This document shows positions 36,264 to 47,924 of a stretch of DNA of 64,000 bases, piece by piece. A program made the translations under genes and the position numbers. Source of the DNA: Acephala macrosclerotiorum (lineage: Eukaryota; Ascomycota; Leotiomycetes; Helotiales; Mollisiaceae); NCBI GenBank assembly GCA_014904845.1, contig MU119258.1, forward strand, positions 124,001-188,000, read 5' to 3'. Below the pieces are notes generated by a model. It was not told the DNA's origin. It did no database searches and saw nothing but the letters and a program-made list of their open reading frames with translations. Each line of letters starts with the position of its first letter. Positions within the stretch are counted from its first letter, which is position 1.

Positions 36264-38390
36264 GGTTCCTGTGTTCTGCTACACTGTGATGGTCCTGCGC
36301 AATGTTAGGACATAGATTACACGAATTCAAGATCCAAACTTATTGACCTTCTGAACTTTGCCGGAGACTGAGCTGCAGGCTAATATGATTGCTCGACGTG
36401 AGGTGCAACCTTTATGGCGAACAGTGCCTGAAGTTCTAGACTTCTCGTTATCTCCTGCAGTGAATAGCGCGTCAACTCTCTGGTTCTCCACCTTCTGCAA
36501 TTGGAATCTTACCCACCGGTGATGGAGATCAAAAGCTGCGCAAGGGGACAAAACAAATCAAAGCTGTAGAACGTGGGTATCTTGCGGGTTGGTGCTGCTC
36601 CTGATTGCACAAAGTAACATGCTCTGGAAGCGTTATCTTCATATGCAAATCAATCACACGGAGCTGGAACTCATGAAGGTGGTGATGTGCAATTGACTCC
36701 CTAAAATATTGGATTGGGGTAACGTGGTGGTACTTGTATGAGCTCCATGATCCTGCAGGAAAATTCCCGACTGGGCACAGAGATGATGCGGCCACCCTGG
36801 ATCCATCTCCACGATAAGAAACTCCGGTGCATAATGGACGATCATGTCCTTCCTGAGAGAGAAGCTCTCGTGCGACTGCGGGGACTCATTCGTTGGATGT
36901 ACATCTTTTCCTCACGGGTACAGGCTGACAGGCCTTGGCCTTGATGGCATCTGTTCGGGCAAGTGGTGTAAGGACTTGGGACGGAAAGTGGACTGGTCGC
37001 TAATGAAAAAGAAGAAACGATCTGAGCTGCTTGAAGCTGCACTTCAGCAGGAACAGGCGATTACTAGAGGCACTAGACTGCTAGTCCTCGAGTAAGTGGA
37101 GATGGGGGTGGATGTTGCCGTTCGGATGAGATGTACCGCAGGTTCGGCGATACCATTGAAACAGGATTGGGCTTGCAAAATGCAATTGCCGACTGAGCAT
37201 GTGGCGATAATCAGAAATCCGAGAAACTCGGCACCAGAACCAGGAACGTGAATTCGTGTTTCTTGAGTTGTCGAGTTCCAGGTTGTGTCAGCTGGTACAA
37301 GTGGCCGTTGGTTGTCTTCTGCTTCTGCAAGGTTCAAGAGACGTGCATATTAGACGCCTCGAATGGATCCGCTAGGTTCAAAGAAGTCTAGCGCCCTCGC
37401 CTCACCAACCTTCGATTTCTTCCGTCGCACAGCACGTGGATCTGGCTGGATCTACTACAATACTACACTACTACAACTATCGCGCAACCATCGCACACGC
37501 GGAACCAAGATACATAGGATTAATATAGAACACAGTCCTTCTCAACCCGCGTCAACGTCCGTAGGACAGGACAGATCATGGAAGAGTTCATCAGCTGCAG
37601 CCCTGATTATCTCAACTGTCCTCCCCCAACCGTCTACAACTGAATGCTGGTAAACTCTATAAAAACCTCCCTTGAGAACTAACAAGCGACCAAGACTCAG
37701 GAACAGCCGCCCTTTGCGAAAAGCATCCAGACCCCTCAATTAACACAACACATGAAGAAATCTCATCTCAATGCCATGCCGAGGAAGTCTGCGAATGGAA
37801 ACGCCAGGTCCTGCGACAACCCCACCCTCGCCATCGTCAACTTGACGTCTCTTACAAGCTTCCCTTAATCTGCCGGCGCTATCCCCAGTACTCGGTCCTC
37901 AACTATTGTAGTATAGGGAGCTTTGGCCTGCACTAATTCGTCCTCTGCTCTTGCCGAGAAGAGTCCCTATCGATGACGATCCGAAGATCTTCACTATAGT
38001 TCCGAGTCCAATCTTCCCCCATCTGGGCGATAGGCGATCTATTGGTGTTTCCTCTTATCGATAATTTCGAAGCTCCAAGAGCTCACGCAATTGTTGAGCT
38101 CTTCCTGCAGCAAGTCGAACGCCACATTGTTTATCGATATCTGCTGGAGTCGATCATCGACGAGAGCGGTTGGTCAAGTTGCTTCGTTACTGTGCTGCAT
38201 TTTCCAATTCGTGGGAGTTGTTGATCCTAGCAACGAGCAGAACTTATCTCGAGAGCTGCCAACATTTCTAGCTCTATCCGCGATAGCCTGTTCTGAATTG
38301 GAAGAGCTCATCTCTTCCTCGGTCTCGCCCTCCAGCTTGTGACAGCGCCGCTGGATAGACCCTGATCAACACTACCATTTCAGCTTGAAG
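36264..38390. promoter_or_regulatory. Divergent promoter region between PKS and FSH hydrolase
   Basis: A 2.1-kb gap separates the start codons of the two divergent genes. It contains no convincing open frame (best 96 codons, no motif). Co-regulation from this region is an inference from the layout; no specific operator was identified. Confidence 0.45.
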
Positions 38391-39326
38391 ATGAGGTTTT
38401 TATGTCTCCCGGGAGCGTATGGAAGCGCGAAGGTAAGTCATATATCCTCAGAACCTGGACATCACTGACATGAGTTTCAGAATTTTGAGGTCCAGCTTGG
38501 TATGCAAACCTTCTCGTGTCCTGAGATTATGTGCTGAACTTTCACAGCTCCCTTCGTCAAGGAGATGAGCAAGGATGGCTCAGCAGAATTCTTTTTCACA
38601 CAAGGAGAGAACAAATGCATCCCACCTCCAGGATTCCTAGATTACTTTGGTGTAAGTATTTATTCTCATGCTGACTTGCTGCTTCTCTGAGAAGCTCCAG
38701 AGCTCCTTCCCAGGATGACTTCTCGCCATGCTAATTCGGTACAGCCAGCACCGCATTACAGATTCATCGAATACGACGGCATCGAACAAAACGACGTCCT
38801 CGAACGAGTCCGCGACTTTCCCGAAGGTGAAAACCCCGAAGACGTCCTCCGTGAACTCCTCCCCGATGACTCCAGCTCCAAAGTCCAACAATGCGTCCAA
38901 AATGCTCTGAACGCGCTCTACCTCACAATGGAGCAACACGGCCCCTTCGACGGTATCGTTGCTTATTCAGAAGGAACAGTCATCTCTGGGTCTTTGATCA
39001 TGGACGAGCAACGAAGATTCGAGAAAGAAGGACGACCGAGACAGATCAAACAGGCTATTTTTTTTGCAGGCTGGCCTCCGTTGAGGCCTGGTAGCAACGA
39101 GATTTTGCTGAGTGATATTAGTGAAGAAGTAATCGATGTCCCAACATTGCATTGTGTTGGTGCCGATGACCCGTATTTACACGGTGCGATGGCGCTTTTC
39201 AATGTGTGTGATCAAGACGAAGCCATCCTCTTCGATCACGGGAAGGGACATACTATTCCCAGAGATGCGCAGACGCTTGCTGAGCTTAGGGATGCTGTGC
39301 GCGGGTTGGGAAAGGCTGAATTTTGA
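38391..39326 (+). CDS. FSH-family serine hydrolase, LovG-like candidate releasing enzyme
   Basis: Four exons (38391-38432, 38481-38499, 38548-38651, 38745-39326) give 747 nt, 248 residues; exon 2 is only 19 nt. The N-terminus MRFLCLPGAYGSAK-NFEVQL is the usual FSH1 opening. Predicted triad: Ser130 in AYSEG (the first Gly of GxSxG is Ala), Asp196 or 197 in VGADDPY, and His224 in KGHTIP. Family knowledge: FSH1-type alpha/beta hydrolases include LovG, which releases the chain from the HR-PKS LovB. Here the gene lies divergent to an HR-PKS without its own release domain, so a trans thioesterase role is the best inference. No signal peptide, so cytosolic. A general esterase role is the alternative. 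Confidence 0.9.
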
Positions 39327-41314
39327 GTTTCGGGGCTTGATGTCTCGTGTCAAAGGGTTGAGAGGCGTTGTGCCTGAGGATCGGCGTTCAACGAGACATA
39401 CTTTTCTTTTTTGTCTTTTTGCGGAATTTTTGGATGAACTCAGATCTGAGATACGTCAAAGTCATAGGCTACTGCGAGTCTGGGATCTGGTGTTACACAA
39501 CGTCGAGATCTCGGACTATCCCGAAAGCTTCTTTGCTTCTACTGCAAACTTGTGCTCTCATCCCAACTTCGACGTGTAACGGTCTGGGTGACGGAGATAC
39601 CTCATGCGTTGTGCAGCGAACGGAAAAGGTTCAGACTCTTGTCATCTTACATGCGGCTCTTTCCTCCTTTCGAGATTTAGGTTTGAGGCATACCATGTCA
39701 TTCTCTCATTTCAGCTCGAGCCTCGAGGCAAACTCCGTGTCCATCATTATCTCTTCTTCCAGATGTTGATCTCTCATCCGTGCTTTCTTCACGGCTCTCT
39801 CAGAAACCTCCATCGCCTCCCCTCGATTCCCACCACGGACCCCTCGCCTCGTATCGCCTCAATGATTCCAAACCCCACGTCCTTCCCCTCATTGCATTCC
39901 ATCCAACCACAACACAATCCAAACACAACCCCTCCACCCCGGACCCGTATTCGGATACCGACCTTTGTGGCGTTTGTAGCTCTGCCGATCCCCCTTTTAG
40001 CAACATTCTTATACCCCAATCCGTCAATTCGTCTCACCAGTTCGGCTCGCCGTTTAAGCTTGGGGCCGTTCCTGCCTTTTTCTCCGTTCAATTGGCTTTT
40101 GGAAGCTTTTTAGAGAGAATTTTCTTCCCGTGTCTCAGATTTAGGGTTTCCTCCAACGGCCGTACGCAGCTGGAAAGCCCAATTGCTGCGGATGACGATT
40201 CATTGGCGGGAGCTTGAGATGCTAAGGAAAGGTTAGAGGAAGGTAAAAGAAAGCGACAAGGCGGGGTTAGAAGAAAGACGATGGTACCTGACACGGAATT
40301 TAGTGCTGATCTAGGAGATTTTTGTTGCAAATCGGAGTGTGTCTGCGCATATATGCATGAAGACAGGGCTTGCAGGCATTGTGTCGTGATTGGGATGTGA
40401 CCACAATTTGGTTATCTAAAGATGCAACGATAAAAAACCGAGTGATGAGAGATAAGAAGTCGCGAAAAGCGATATTCCAATATCAAAACCACATATCAAA
40501 GGGAAAAGGGGCCGAAATGTCATGCTTCTGAGGGGTATACACGTGACCTGTCCACTCTCCACAAAATCCTCCTTTCCGCAGCTTCCGGCCCTCAATTCGA
40601 AAGTCAAAAGATTCGTCTAAATGAAGCGTACTTGATAGGTGATTTAAGGAAGTAAACACACCTGGAATTCCCAACAAAAGTCCATCAATACCATCGACCC
40701 CACAGTAACCCCTCCCTTTCGAAAACATCCCACCAATGGCGGAGAATACTATTCCGCCATAAGAGTTTCAGCCAATGAATCTCTTGAATTGGTTTTTTGT
40801 TGCATATCGCGCAAAAGAGCATATGCTCTTGCCTGGCGCTCGTCACAGAGACAGACACGCATTAACGCGTCCTAATGCGCCTCTCTCCAATTTCCATGCC
40901 CGGCTTGGGAAATCGATGGAGAGGGGTTGGAATTTTGTGGACATTTCACAAACTCGAATGTTCATTCTGGGATGGAGGCACCAAGAGGTTCTGGTGATTT
41001 GGATGTGTGTACGATAGAGCTTCAAGCTCGTCGTTCTTCCGTTTTTCCGTCACTCTATAATAAATATATACAAGAATCATAATACCACCCCCACAAAAGA
41101 CTAAAAATTTCCATCGCAAGAATCGCCGTCTTCACCAGAAATAGCAACTGCTGTGCTAACAGGCTTCGCGCTTGGGGTGTGCGCGAGCCTCGTTCTCGTT
41201 ACCCTTCCAGTTCCAGTTCCAAATCCTCCAAAACCACCAGAAGGCGCTGCAAACCCACTACTCGCAATCCCAGCAGCAGACGCTGTGAGGAGAAAAATAA
41301 TCAGCCAGAGTGCA
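39327..41314. other. Intergenic, no supported gene
   Basis: Two overlapping frames (39604-40113 and 39780-40217, +) are Pro/Ser-rich without motif, and opposing frames are equally long, so coding is not supported. The right end holds the 3' flank of the GH28 gene. Confidence 0.4.
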
Positions 41315-43251
41315 TCACAGGCATTGAGAATACCACTCATTCTGCGCAACACACGTCGTGCCGGAAACACAAGTCCAAGGTCCAGACCAGCCTTGTCCAC
41401 CGCATTGGTTGTATTTGGAGATTGAGGATGAGGACGCACCTGTGCTTGTTGCCACTACCGACGACGACACTTGTGATGAGACTGGGGTGGAGATCGCAGA
41501 GGAGTAAGCGACAGCAACGAGTGTAGTAGGCGTCGGTGTAGCAGTTGAGAGGGAGGTAGATGCGAGCGTGCGTGAGAGTTTCACTGTTGAGCTCGAGTTG
41601 ACAACAACACCAGCGGCAGTGCTAGTCGAGGAATTCGTAATTGCTGATGCGGCTTTGACTGAGGAGACTACTGTTGAAGTGGCCTCGACTACTGAAGACG
41701 AGGATGAGGCTGTAGCAACGACCTTTACAGCGCTTGAAGTCTTTTGGCTCGAGACAGCTGCTGAGGTGCTTTTCGCGACCGACGCACTCGTGCTGACAGC
41801 GACCGAACCTCCAGTCGTAGAAGCTACTCCGCTTGAAGCCGAGGACCAGAAGACAGCTGGGGTGTAAACTGGAATTGGATCCGTTGTTCCATATCCCGCA
41901 ACACCCCACGCAGGGCTAGTAGGTGTAACAAAGCCAGACGGAGCAACCGTACTCGTCACACTCGTCGTGAAAGTCGTCAAACTAGCTGCCATGCTTGTAC
42001 CAGCACAATAACCAGTACCATAAACATTCTTGCATTGATTGATGACTTTGTTTCCATTCACAGTCCACATATCGAAATCTGAAAGGGAGATGTCAACAGC
42101 GGGGACGATGTCTGAGCCACGGATGACGATGGCTCCTCGGCTGGCACCGTTATCCATTGTTCCGGTCCAGTTGCTGAATGTGAGGGAGGAGAGGGCAACG
42201 GCTCCTGTATCGGGCGTTGTGTGAGACTCCCAATATTGGTCGATATCGAGAGCGTATGTGGTGTCGTAGGCCCAGAAGTTCTCGAAGAGAGAGTCTTTGA
42301 CATGGCCTGTAGCGCCGGTTCCGCCGGGGAAGGTCTTGATCATGAGCATTTGCGTGCACTGGAATGTGTAGACGTTTCGCATGGTGATGTTGGAGACGGT
42401 GTTGATGTCAGCAGTGTCGGTGACGTCTGCTGTTAGGGAACCGATGGACATTCCGCCGCTGTGGTTGCAGTAGATGTCTTCGATGAGGATGTTGTTTGAT
42501 GGGGACTTGACAGAAATACATTCGTCGCGGTTGGTGACTTCGATGTCGTGCATATAACAGTTGTCCGTGCATTCAACATCGATCCCATCCGTTCCTCCAA
42601 TGTTTGGACCGCGAACAGTGATGTGGTATACTTCCATGTTTGAGACTTCGTTGAAGACTAAGTGGAAAGTTGGAGAGTCGACAAAGATGATATCATGGAT
42701 GGAGATGTCGGAGCAGCTGACAAATCGGAAGAGTCTAGCATCTTGCCCAGAAGATGTCAATCTTGCGATGTAGCCTTGTCCGTTGATGGCTCCGAGACCG
42801 TTGCTTGAGAAGACTTCAACATCGGACGCGTTTTCGATGAGAATGGCGTTTCCACCGAAAGAGCCGTCAGAGGTCAGGGTGATGAGGCCATCGATTTGGA
42901 GGGCATAGGCAGAGCCTTTGTTGAGAGCGACACCAGTAGTAACTTTGATGGTCAGCGAAGCTCACAATGTCTCATGCTTCAGGGCGACTTACGGGAGTAT
43001 GATCCTGGAGGGACATAGATGGTTGCACCACCAGCCTTGGCGCAGTTGGTAAAGGCAGAAAGAATCGCAGGTCCAATATCTGTGCTATTATCTGCTACAG
43101 CACCATAATCGAGGACGTTGCAGAGCTTGGATTTCGAGGAAAGGGCTGTGAGTGGACCAACAGAGCTGAGGTCGACATTTGCTTCAGCTTGGGCAAGGGA
43201 TGAGAACAGAAGGGTAGGCACCAAAAGTGCAGAAACGATCTTGGAAAACAT
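41315..43251 (-). CDS. Secreted GH28 rhamnogalacturonase-like enzyme with C-terminal CBM1
   Basis: Two exons (43251-42993, 42942-41315) with a 50-nt intron give 1887 nt, 628 residues. Signal peptide at about 1-22 ([14 protein letters not shown]). The pectinase beta-helix begins with [15 protein letters not shown] and carries GGTDGID (Asp205), [11 protein letters not shown] (Asp226, Glu227) and NHSGG (His247). Glu instead of the second Asp of polygalacturonases, together with [16 protein letters not shown], matches rhamnogalacturonan hydrolases (family knowledge). A Ser/Thr/Val/Ala-rich linker of about 180 residues, surely O-glycosylated, leads to a CBM1 at about 593-628 ([15 protein letters not shown]) with four Cys and aromatic binding residues. 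Likely role: cutting rhamnogalacturonan I while tethered to cellulose. Confidence 0.93.
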
Positions 43252-44067
43252 GACGAATAAGCAGATAATTCAGCACCTGCTGAAAAGTTGATTGTACAAG
43301 AAAGTATAAATGGTTCGGTCTCTTGAACGTATGAACGAATGTCAGAAGAAAGGCGTCTCCAGGCGCTGTAGAAGCAAATAATTGACAATAAAGACAATCA
43401 CGAGCAATAGGGAGAGAAATAATGACGGAAGCACTGCTGAGGATATATGAAGCTGCCCACCTCGTCCACCTAGGGTGACTTGACATCAAGGTCGACCCCT
43501 TCCTGTCCGATTCCGGTGTTTGGGAATTGGATTCCGTCCCACTGGCAAGCTCACGGCACAGACTGTGACCTGGTCCTTGGGTGGAAGTGAGGCTCCATTC
43601 ATGTCTTGATTATAGTTCTTCCCACGCAAAAGGTCTCGTTTGGGAAGGTGGCGATGTTTTCATTAATCAGATGAGGTCATTTCATTCCCATACCGACATT
43701 AAGGATGTCTCATGTGGAGGGGAATTGTTCTAGCGCCGAGTGCGGAGTTGGATGAAAGATTATCAGATCCTAGACCTCAATCAATTCAGAACATTTCCAG
43801 GTGCGGCATTGAAAGAAGAGATGAGGACATTCTCGAGCTTGGGGAAGCAGACTTCCCCCTCGCACAGTGTCGGGCAGAGTGAGATCCCGTGCTCATCGCA
43901 TTCGAAAGAAATCCGACGTCATTTGACGATGAGATGAGATGGATCGATGCTGGGGTGAGGAAAGTCAATTCGAAACGTTAGATTCGCAGGGCAGAGCCTC
44001 AGGCGTCCCGACTCCGGGTCCCGGCTGCGGAACATGAATACGCAGTACTCTCTACAAGCCATAATAA
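43252..44067. other. Intergenic, GH28 upstream region
   Basis: This contains the GH28 promoter (minus-strand gene starts at 43251). No open frame with features; no repeat seen. Confidence 0.45.
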
Positions 44068-44394
44068 ATGTTAATAAGCACAGGCCAGTATTTAACTATC
44101 GGCCTGTGGGTAGTAGCTTCTGCGACTCAAGGCATCGCCAGACTGTACCGTATCCTCTATCCCTCAGATCCGTATCAAAATATGCTTCCAATTAGGGAAC
44201 CTGGCACCCATAAGCCCGATCCTGCTGCCACGGTCGCGCTCATCTTCTGGACAACCGTGCTCGCCCTCCTCTTTTTTGCCGCGACGGCAGTGTTGCCCGC
44301 GAAAGTGGCACTCGTCGCCTGTTGTATCGTGGGAACATCGGCAATGGGGTCATCGTATTATATTTCGTATAAAAGAGGATTTCTAGGGCCTTGA
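44068..44394 (+). CDS. Small hypothetical membrane protein
   Basis: A single-exon frame of 108 residues. Hydrophobic segments lie at about 8-24 (YLTIGLWVVASATQGIA) and, as a long hairpin-like pair, at about 53-90 (ALIFWTTVLALLFFAATAVL then VALVACCIVGTSAMGSSYYI), suggesting three membrane spans with a polar loop between the first and second. I recognise no family. Composition and hydrophobic pattern are protein-like but no homology motif supports it, so it may be chance. Confidence 0.35.
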   Translation: MLISTGQYLTIGLWVVASATQGIARLYRILYPSDPYQNMLPIREPGTHKPDPAATVALIFWTTVLALLFFAATAVLPAKVALVACCIVGTSAMGSSYYISYKRGFLGP

Positions 44395-44803
44395 ACATAG
44401 AGTTAAAGTTTGGGCTGCAAGAAAGATGGGACGAAAGGAACAGCTGCAGGAGGATGGATATTTCTGGGTCACATGATAGCGCATCAATCGTACTAGCGCG
44501 AAATGGAGGGGGCCTTCAGGCTGTTTGCTCTTCGGCTCCTCCAAAACTTCGACACACCAACACATCAACATTACTCGACAACAACGCATCTATCGAGGTA
44601 CCGTACGCGAAAATATTTCCGAAGAGCTTGCTAGCACGGTGCGGAGGTTGTCTTCTTACCTCCTTCCATACCTCAAACCTCGAACCCCGTTCACTCCTCC
44701 ACACTTCGACACATCAACCTTTCGCGACAGCTACACGTCTGCAGATTGACGTATCGCACACGAATATACTCCCCCAAAATCTTCACAAAGTCGACACAAT
44801 ACG
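44395..44803. other. Intergenic, upstream of 2EXR gene
   Basis: A 409-bp leader and promoter region rich in CTTCGACACA-like short repeats (44545-44790). No separate gene is supported. Confidence 0.4.
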
Positions 44804-45670
44804 ATGCGATCAACAGCTAAGAAAGCGCGAACCGCGCGAGATAACACCAAGCTGGCTTCAGGACCATCCCGCCGAACGAGGAGCAAGACAGAGCTTGCTG
44901 CAGTGCCTGCGAGATCCTTCTACCAATTTAGAGATCTGCCAATTGAAATTCGACGAATGATATGGGATTTTGCGATGCCGGATACCTTCATCGAAGCCGG
45001 ATATTGTTCTGACAAAGGTCGATTCCAGTCCTCTAAATCCCCGGCATCAACATCAAGCGTTCCAAAAACTAAACTCCTCCCGATATATCTCAAGCCGGGT
45101 CCGTTCATGATGTCTTATAGACAACGGTACCAAATGGTCAACGGCGTACTCGTTGATATTCCTATCGAACCTATTTACATACAATCTGGAGACATCGTCT
45201 ACATTCCAGAACTTTGGGCCCTCGACGCCGATGCCTTCTTAGAACGAAAAGAAAATCAAGCTATTGAACATTTGGCTATACCAGCACACAAGGTTCCGGG
45301 AATAGGACCACTTCCAGGATTGAGAGAGTCGGAAGTGTCAAAAGTGGTGCGTGGTCTCAAGAAACTGAAGAATCTCTACATCGTGGAGGGCTCCAAGTTT
45401 GGGAGCGAGAGAGTTCCACTTCACGAAGGAGAGAAATACAGCTTTTCCTGGTCCAAGGTCAAGGAAGGTCCTGAGTTAAACGACTTGAGTTCAAGTTTGA
45501 ATTTAAATTGGGCTCTCATGCATCCTGGTCAATTTGAGTGGGATACTGGTCTTGCAGATGCAGTTGCGCGCAGCATTAGCAAGGCGTTGGAGGATATAGC
45601 TAAGATTGGGGAAAGGTGGGATCCGCCTCAATTGATATTTCGAGAGCTGAGGAGAACATTGGTAAAATAA
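44804..45670 (+). CDS. 2EXR domain protein
   Basis: A single-exon gene of 288 residues. After a basic, probably disordered N-terminus (residues 1-38), the 2EXR signature appears: FYQFRDLPIEIRRMIWDFAM at about 39-58. Downstream are helices such as LRESEVSKVVRGLKKLKNLY and a C-terminal PPQLIFRELRRTL. Family knowledge: 2EXR (formerly grouped with F-box-like fungal orphans) is widespread and expanded in Leotiomycetes and related fungi; biochemical function is unknown. A broken relative follows directly in the same orientation, and another intact member lies at 54963-55634. Confidence 0.75.
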   Translation: MRSTAKKARTARDNTKLASGPSRRTRSKTELAAVPARSFYQFRDLPIEIRRMIWDFAMPDTFIEAGYCSDKGRFQSSKSPASTSSVPKTKLLPIYLKPGPFMMSYRQRYQMVNGVLVDIPIEPIYIQSGDIVYIPELWALDADAFLERKENQAIEHLAIPAHKVPGIGPLPGLRESEVSKVVRGLKKLKNLYIVEGSKFGSERVPLHEGEKYSFSWSKVKEGPELNDLSSSLNLNWALMHPGQFEWDTGLADAVARSISKALEDIAKIGERWDPPQLIFRELRRTLVK

Positions 45671-45932
45671 TGGGGAGCTGGCATGATGCTCTGAAGAGTC
45701 GGGTGGTATCATTTGGCTCTCATGGGAATAGTTTATTAGGCTAGGTGAAGCGTCGAAGCATTTAGGGAAAGCATCGGGCTGACCCGCCACCAATACCACA
45801 ACGAGAGAAGCGTACCACCCATACCCCTCTGACGCACTGATTGCGCTTCGAATTACTTTCTCCGATAGTTCTTATCCCCCAACTCCTCTATGAACAGCTG
45901 CACAGCAAGTGACACCTAGCTCGAGTAGTGGC

Positions 45933-46950
45933 ATGGCTAGAAACCATTCATCGAGAAAGGTCTCAGGCCCAACGAACAAGCACAGGAAGGTGATGAAGAC
46001 CTCCAAGCCACAATCTCGGTCACTTTACGATTACCCCGTCCCGGTAGTACCAGGGCTGCCAACAAGATCGCAAGACTCAGCCCTCCAAGAGAATACCATT
46101 ACCCCGACGAAGAACTTCATGCAGTTCCAACGATATGCTTCCCGAAATTCCCATCCCTTCCTACAGAGCTACAGCAACTCATCTGGGAGAACGCCATGGC
46201 GGACAAGGACATCGATCCGTTTGTGGAGGCTATATACAGCAAACGCACGCATTCCTTCCTTTCTCCCTCTACGAGATCGTTTATCGCAGCCCACATCTCC
46301 GTCTCCCGTCTGCAGCAGAAATATATATCAGTGCATCTTGTCCCAGAGGCCAATTCTGGAAGAATTGATCGCGATCCGAGAGGAGCGCAAGAGCACCATG
46401 CCCAAGAGAAACACATCTACCTACGACCAAACGATATGCTCTACGTTCTCGAGCTCTGCTACCTCGACGTCTTCGACTTCATCGAGCAAGCGGAACACCA
46501 CAAAATCGGCAACCTCGCCGTTCCTACTACAGCGCGATACGATTCAGCGAGATTGGGAAATCAAGTAGTTACAGACACAACGTTGATCACCTCATTGAGT
46601 GGCTTACAAGTTTGGAATCTCTCTACATCTTCGATGATCGTTATCTAAGCACGGAGAGGGCGCTTCGAATGAAAGAAGCTGAATCTGGCGAGACAATGAC
46701 AATCTTCACTGGTCGGTCTAAGAGCCTTCCCCTTAGGCCAGACTACTACCGTTTGGAGGAGGTGGAGCGTTAGTATGAAACAGAAGAGGATTCTCTAAAA
46801 TCTTGTATTCCGTGGAATAGAGACTATGAGAAATGGATTGGTGACGCTCTAGCGTGTTTCGTAGAATGGGTATGGAATCGATTCGGTGTAGACAACGGAC
46901 GATGGGATTACCTACCTTATGTCATCTTCAAGGAACTAGTGCGGGTGTAG
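45933..46950 (+). pseudogene. Broken 2EXR-domain gene next to the intact one
   Basis: The reading frame moves twice. Frame 1 starts at ATG 45933 (MARNHSSRK). A second frame runs from about 46020 to 46565 and carries the 2EXR signature FPKFPSLPTELQQLIWENAM. A third carries the C-terminal half (DHLIEWLTSLESLYIFDD and DYLPYVIFKELVRV) to the stop at 46948-46950. In the last frame a TAG at 46771-46773 interrupts coding-like sequence (probably a former CAG). The order of segments matches the neighbour at 44804-45670 (compare IGNLAVP with IEHLAIP), so this is a diverged tandem duplicate. Unseen introns could explain one shift but not the internal TAG. Confidence 0.65.
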
Positions 46951-47924
46951 TAGTTACTAATTCCGATGGAGTATTGGTAAGGTACAGGAAAGCCCTTGCA
47001 CTGTTGCAATCTTCAGTGATCTTATAGGTTCTCTGAATGTCTCCAAATACATCAGATAGCTGTACACACAAGTCAACAATATCCTTATCACCGCACCTAT
47101 CTCTCGCTTTCAATCCCGCTCTCTCGCCACCGTATAACAGACCTCAAATTGTCTGGGCGAATTCCTTGCACTAGCACATCCCACAACGAATTCGAATTCA
47201 CCACTAACGTATCAAATGTCCACCCGTTACTTTGCAAATAAAATTATCTTTCAGTTATGAAGGAGAAAAACATCACGATTTTAGTATGAGTGCTTTCAGT
47301 ATTGAGCAGTGAACATGTCAGCCTGAGATGGTACCGGTTGGACCAGCACAGCTTTCATCATCAAAAAAAAATTTACCGATGAAACAATATGCGGGGCGGA
47401 GAATATCTCTAAGGACCTTGTCCTAGCCCCGTATCGTGGCTGATGACCCACGACGAGGCGTCCTCGCTCCGTATAGTCTCCATATTTGGATCTTTTTTTC
47501 GAAGTTTCGAAGTATATCCTTGTTGCCCGTTACAAATTGTCACCTCTCCATTAGATGCTTGGTCAGTGCCCATATTCCCCGAAATTTCGATTCCTCGAGA
47601 CTTACAGTTAAGCTTTATTTTGTGGGTAGCATCTTTGAAAGCATCGTCAGCAGATGATGAACTGGATAGGGATCAGCGATCAACGAATACTCCACAATCA
47701 CTGGAAATAACTTCAAGTTATGCAAACAGGCAAGCGCAGTAGACAAAGTGGGCCAATGCAGCATCACAGGATAAGGCGAGAACAGAGCTATATAATTCGA
47801 GTGCATTTTCTCTGTATCTCATCTCTTCATCTCATATCCTCCCAACTCTCTTTCAGTCCTCACTATCCATTTTCCCTTTTTCATTTATTACTTCAGCTCC
47901 TCACAATTATTCCGCATCTTCACC
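46951..47924. other. Intergenic, dioxygenase promoter
   Basis: About 1 kb without supported gene; the last 100 bp is a C/T-rich leader typical of a fungal 5' UTR ahead of the start at 47925. Confidence 0.45.

Noticed and set aside
36844..37095. 83-codon frame in the PKS-hydrolase promoter region
   Set aside because: No homology signal, and neighbouring frames on both strands are similar in length.
39604..40217. Two overlapping plus-strand frames of 169 and 145 codons
   Set aside because: Pro/Ser-rich without domains, and opposing minus frames of similar length exist.
41568..41867. 99-codon plus-strand frame opposite the GH28 gene
   Set aside because: Antisense shadow of the Ser/Thr/Ala/Val linker coding region.
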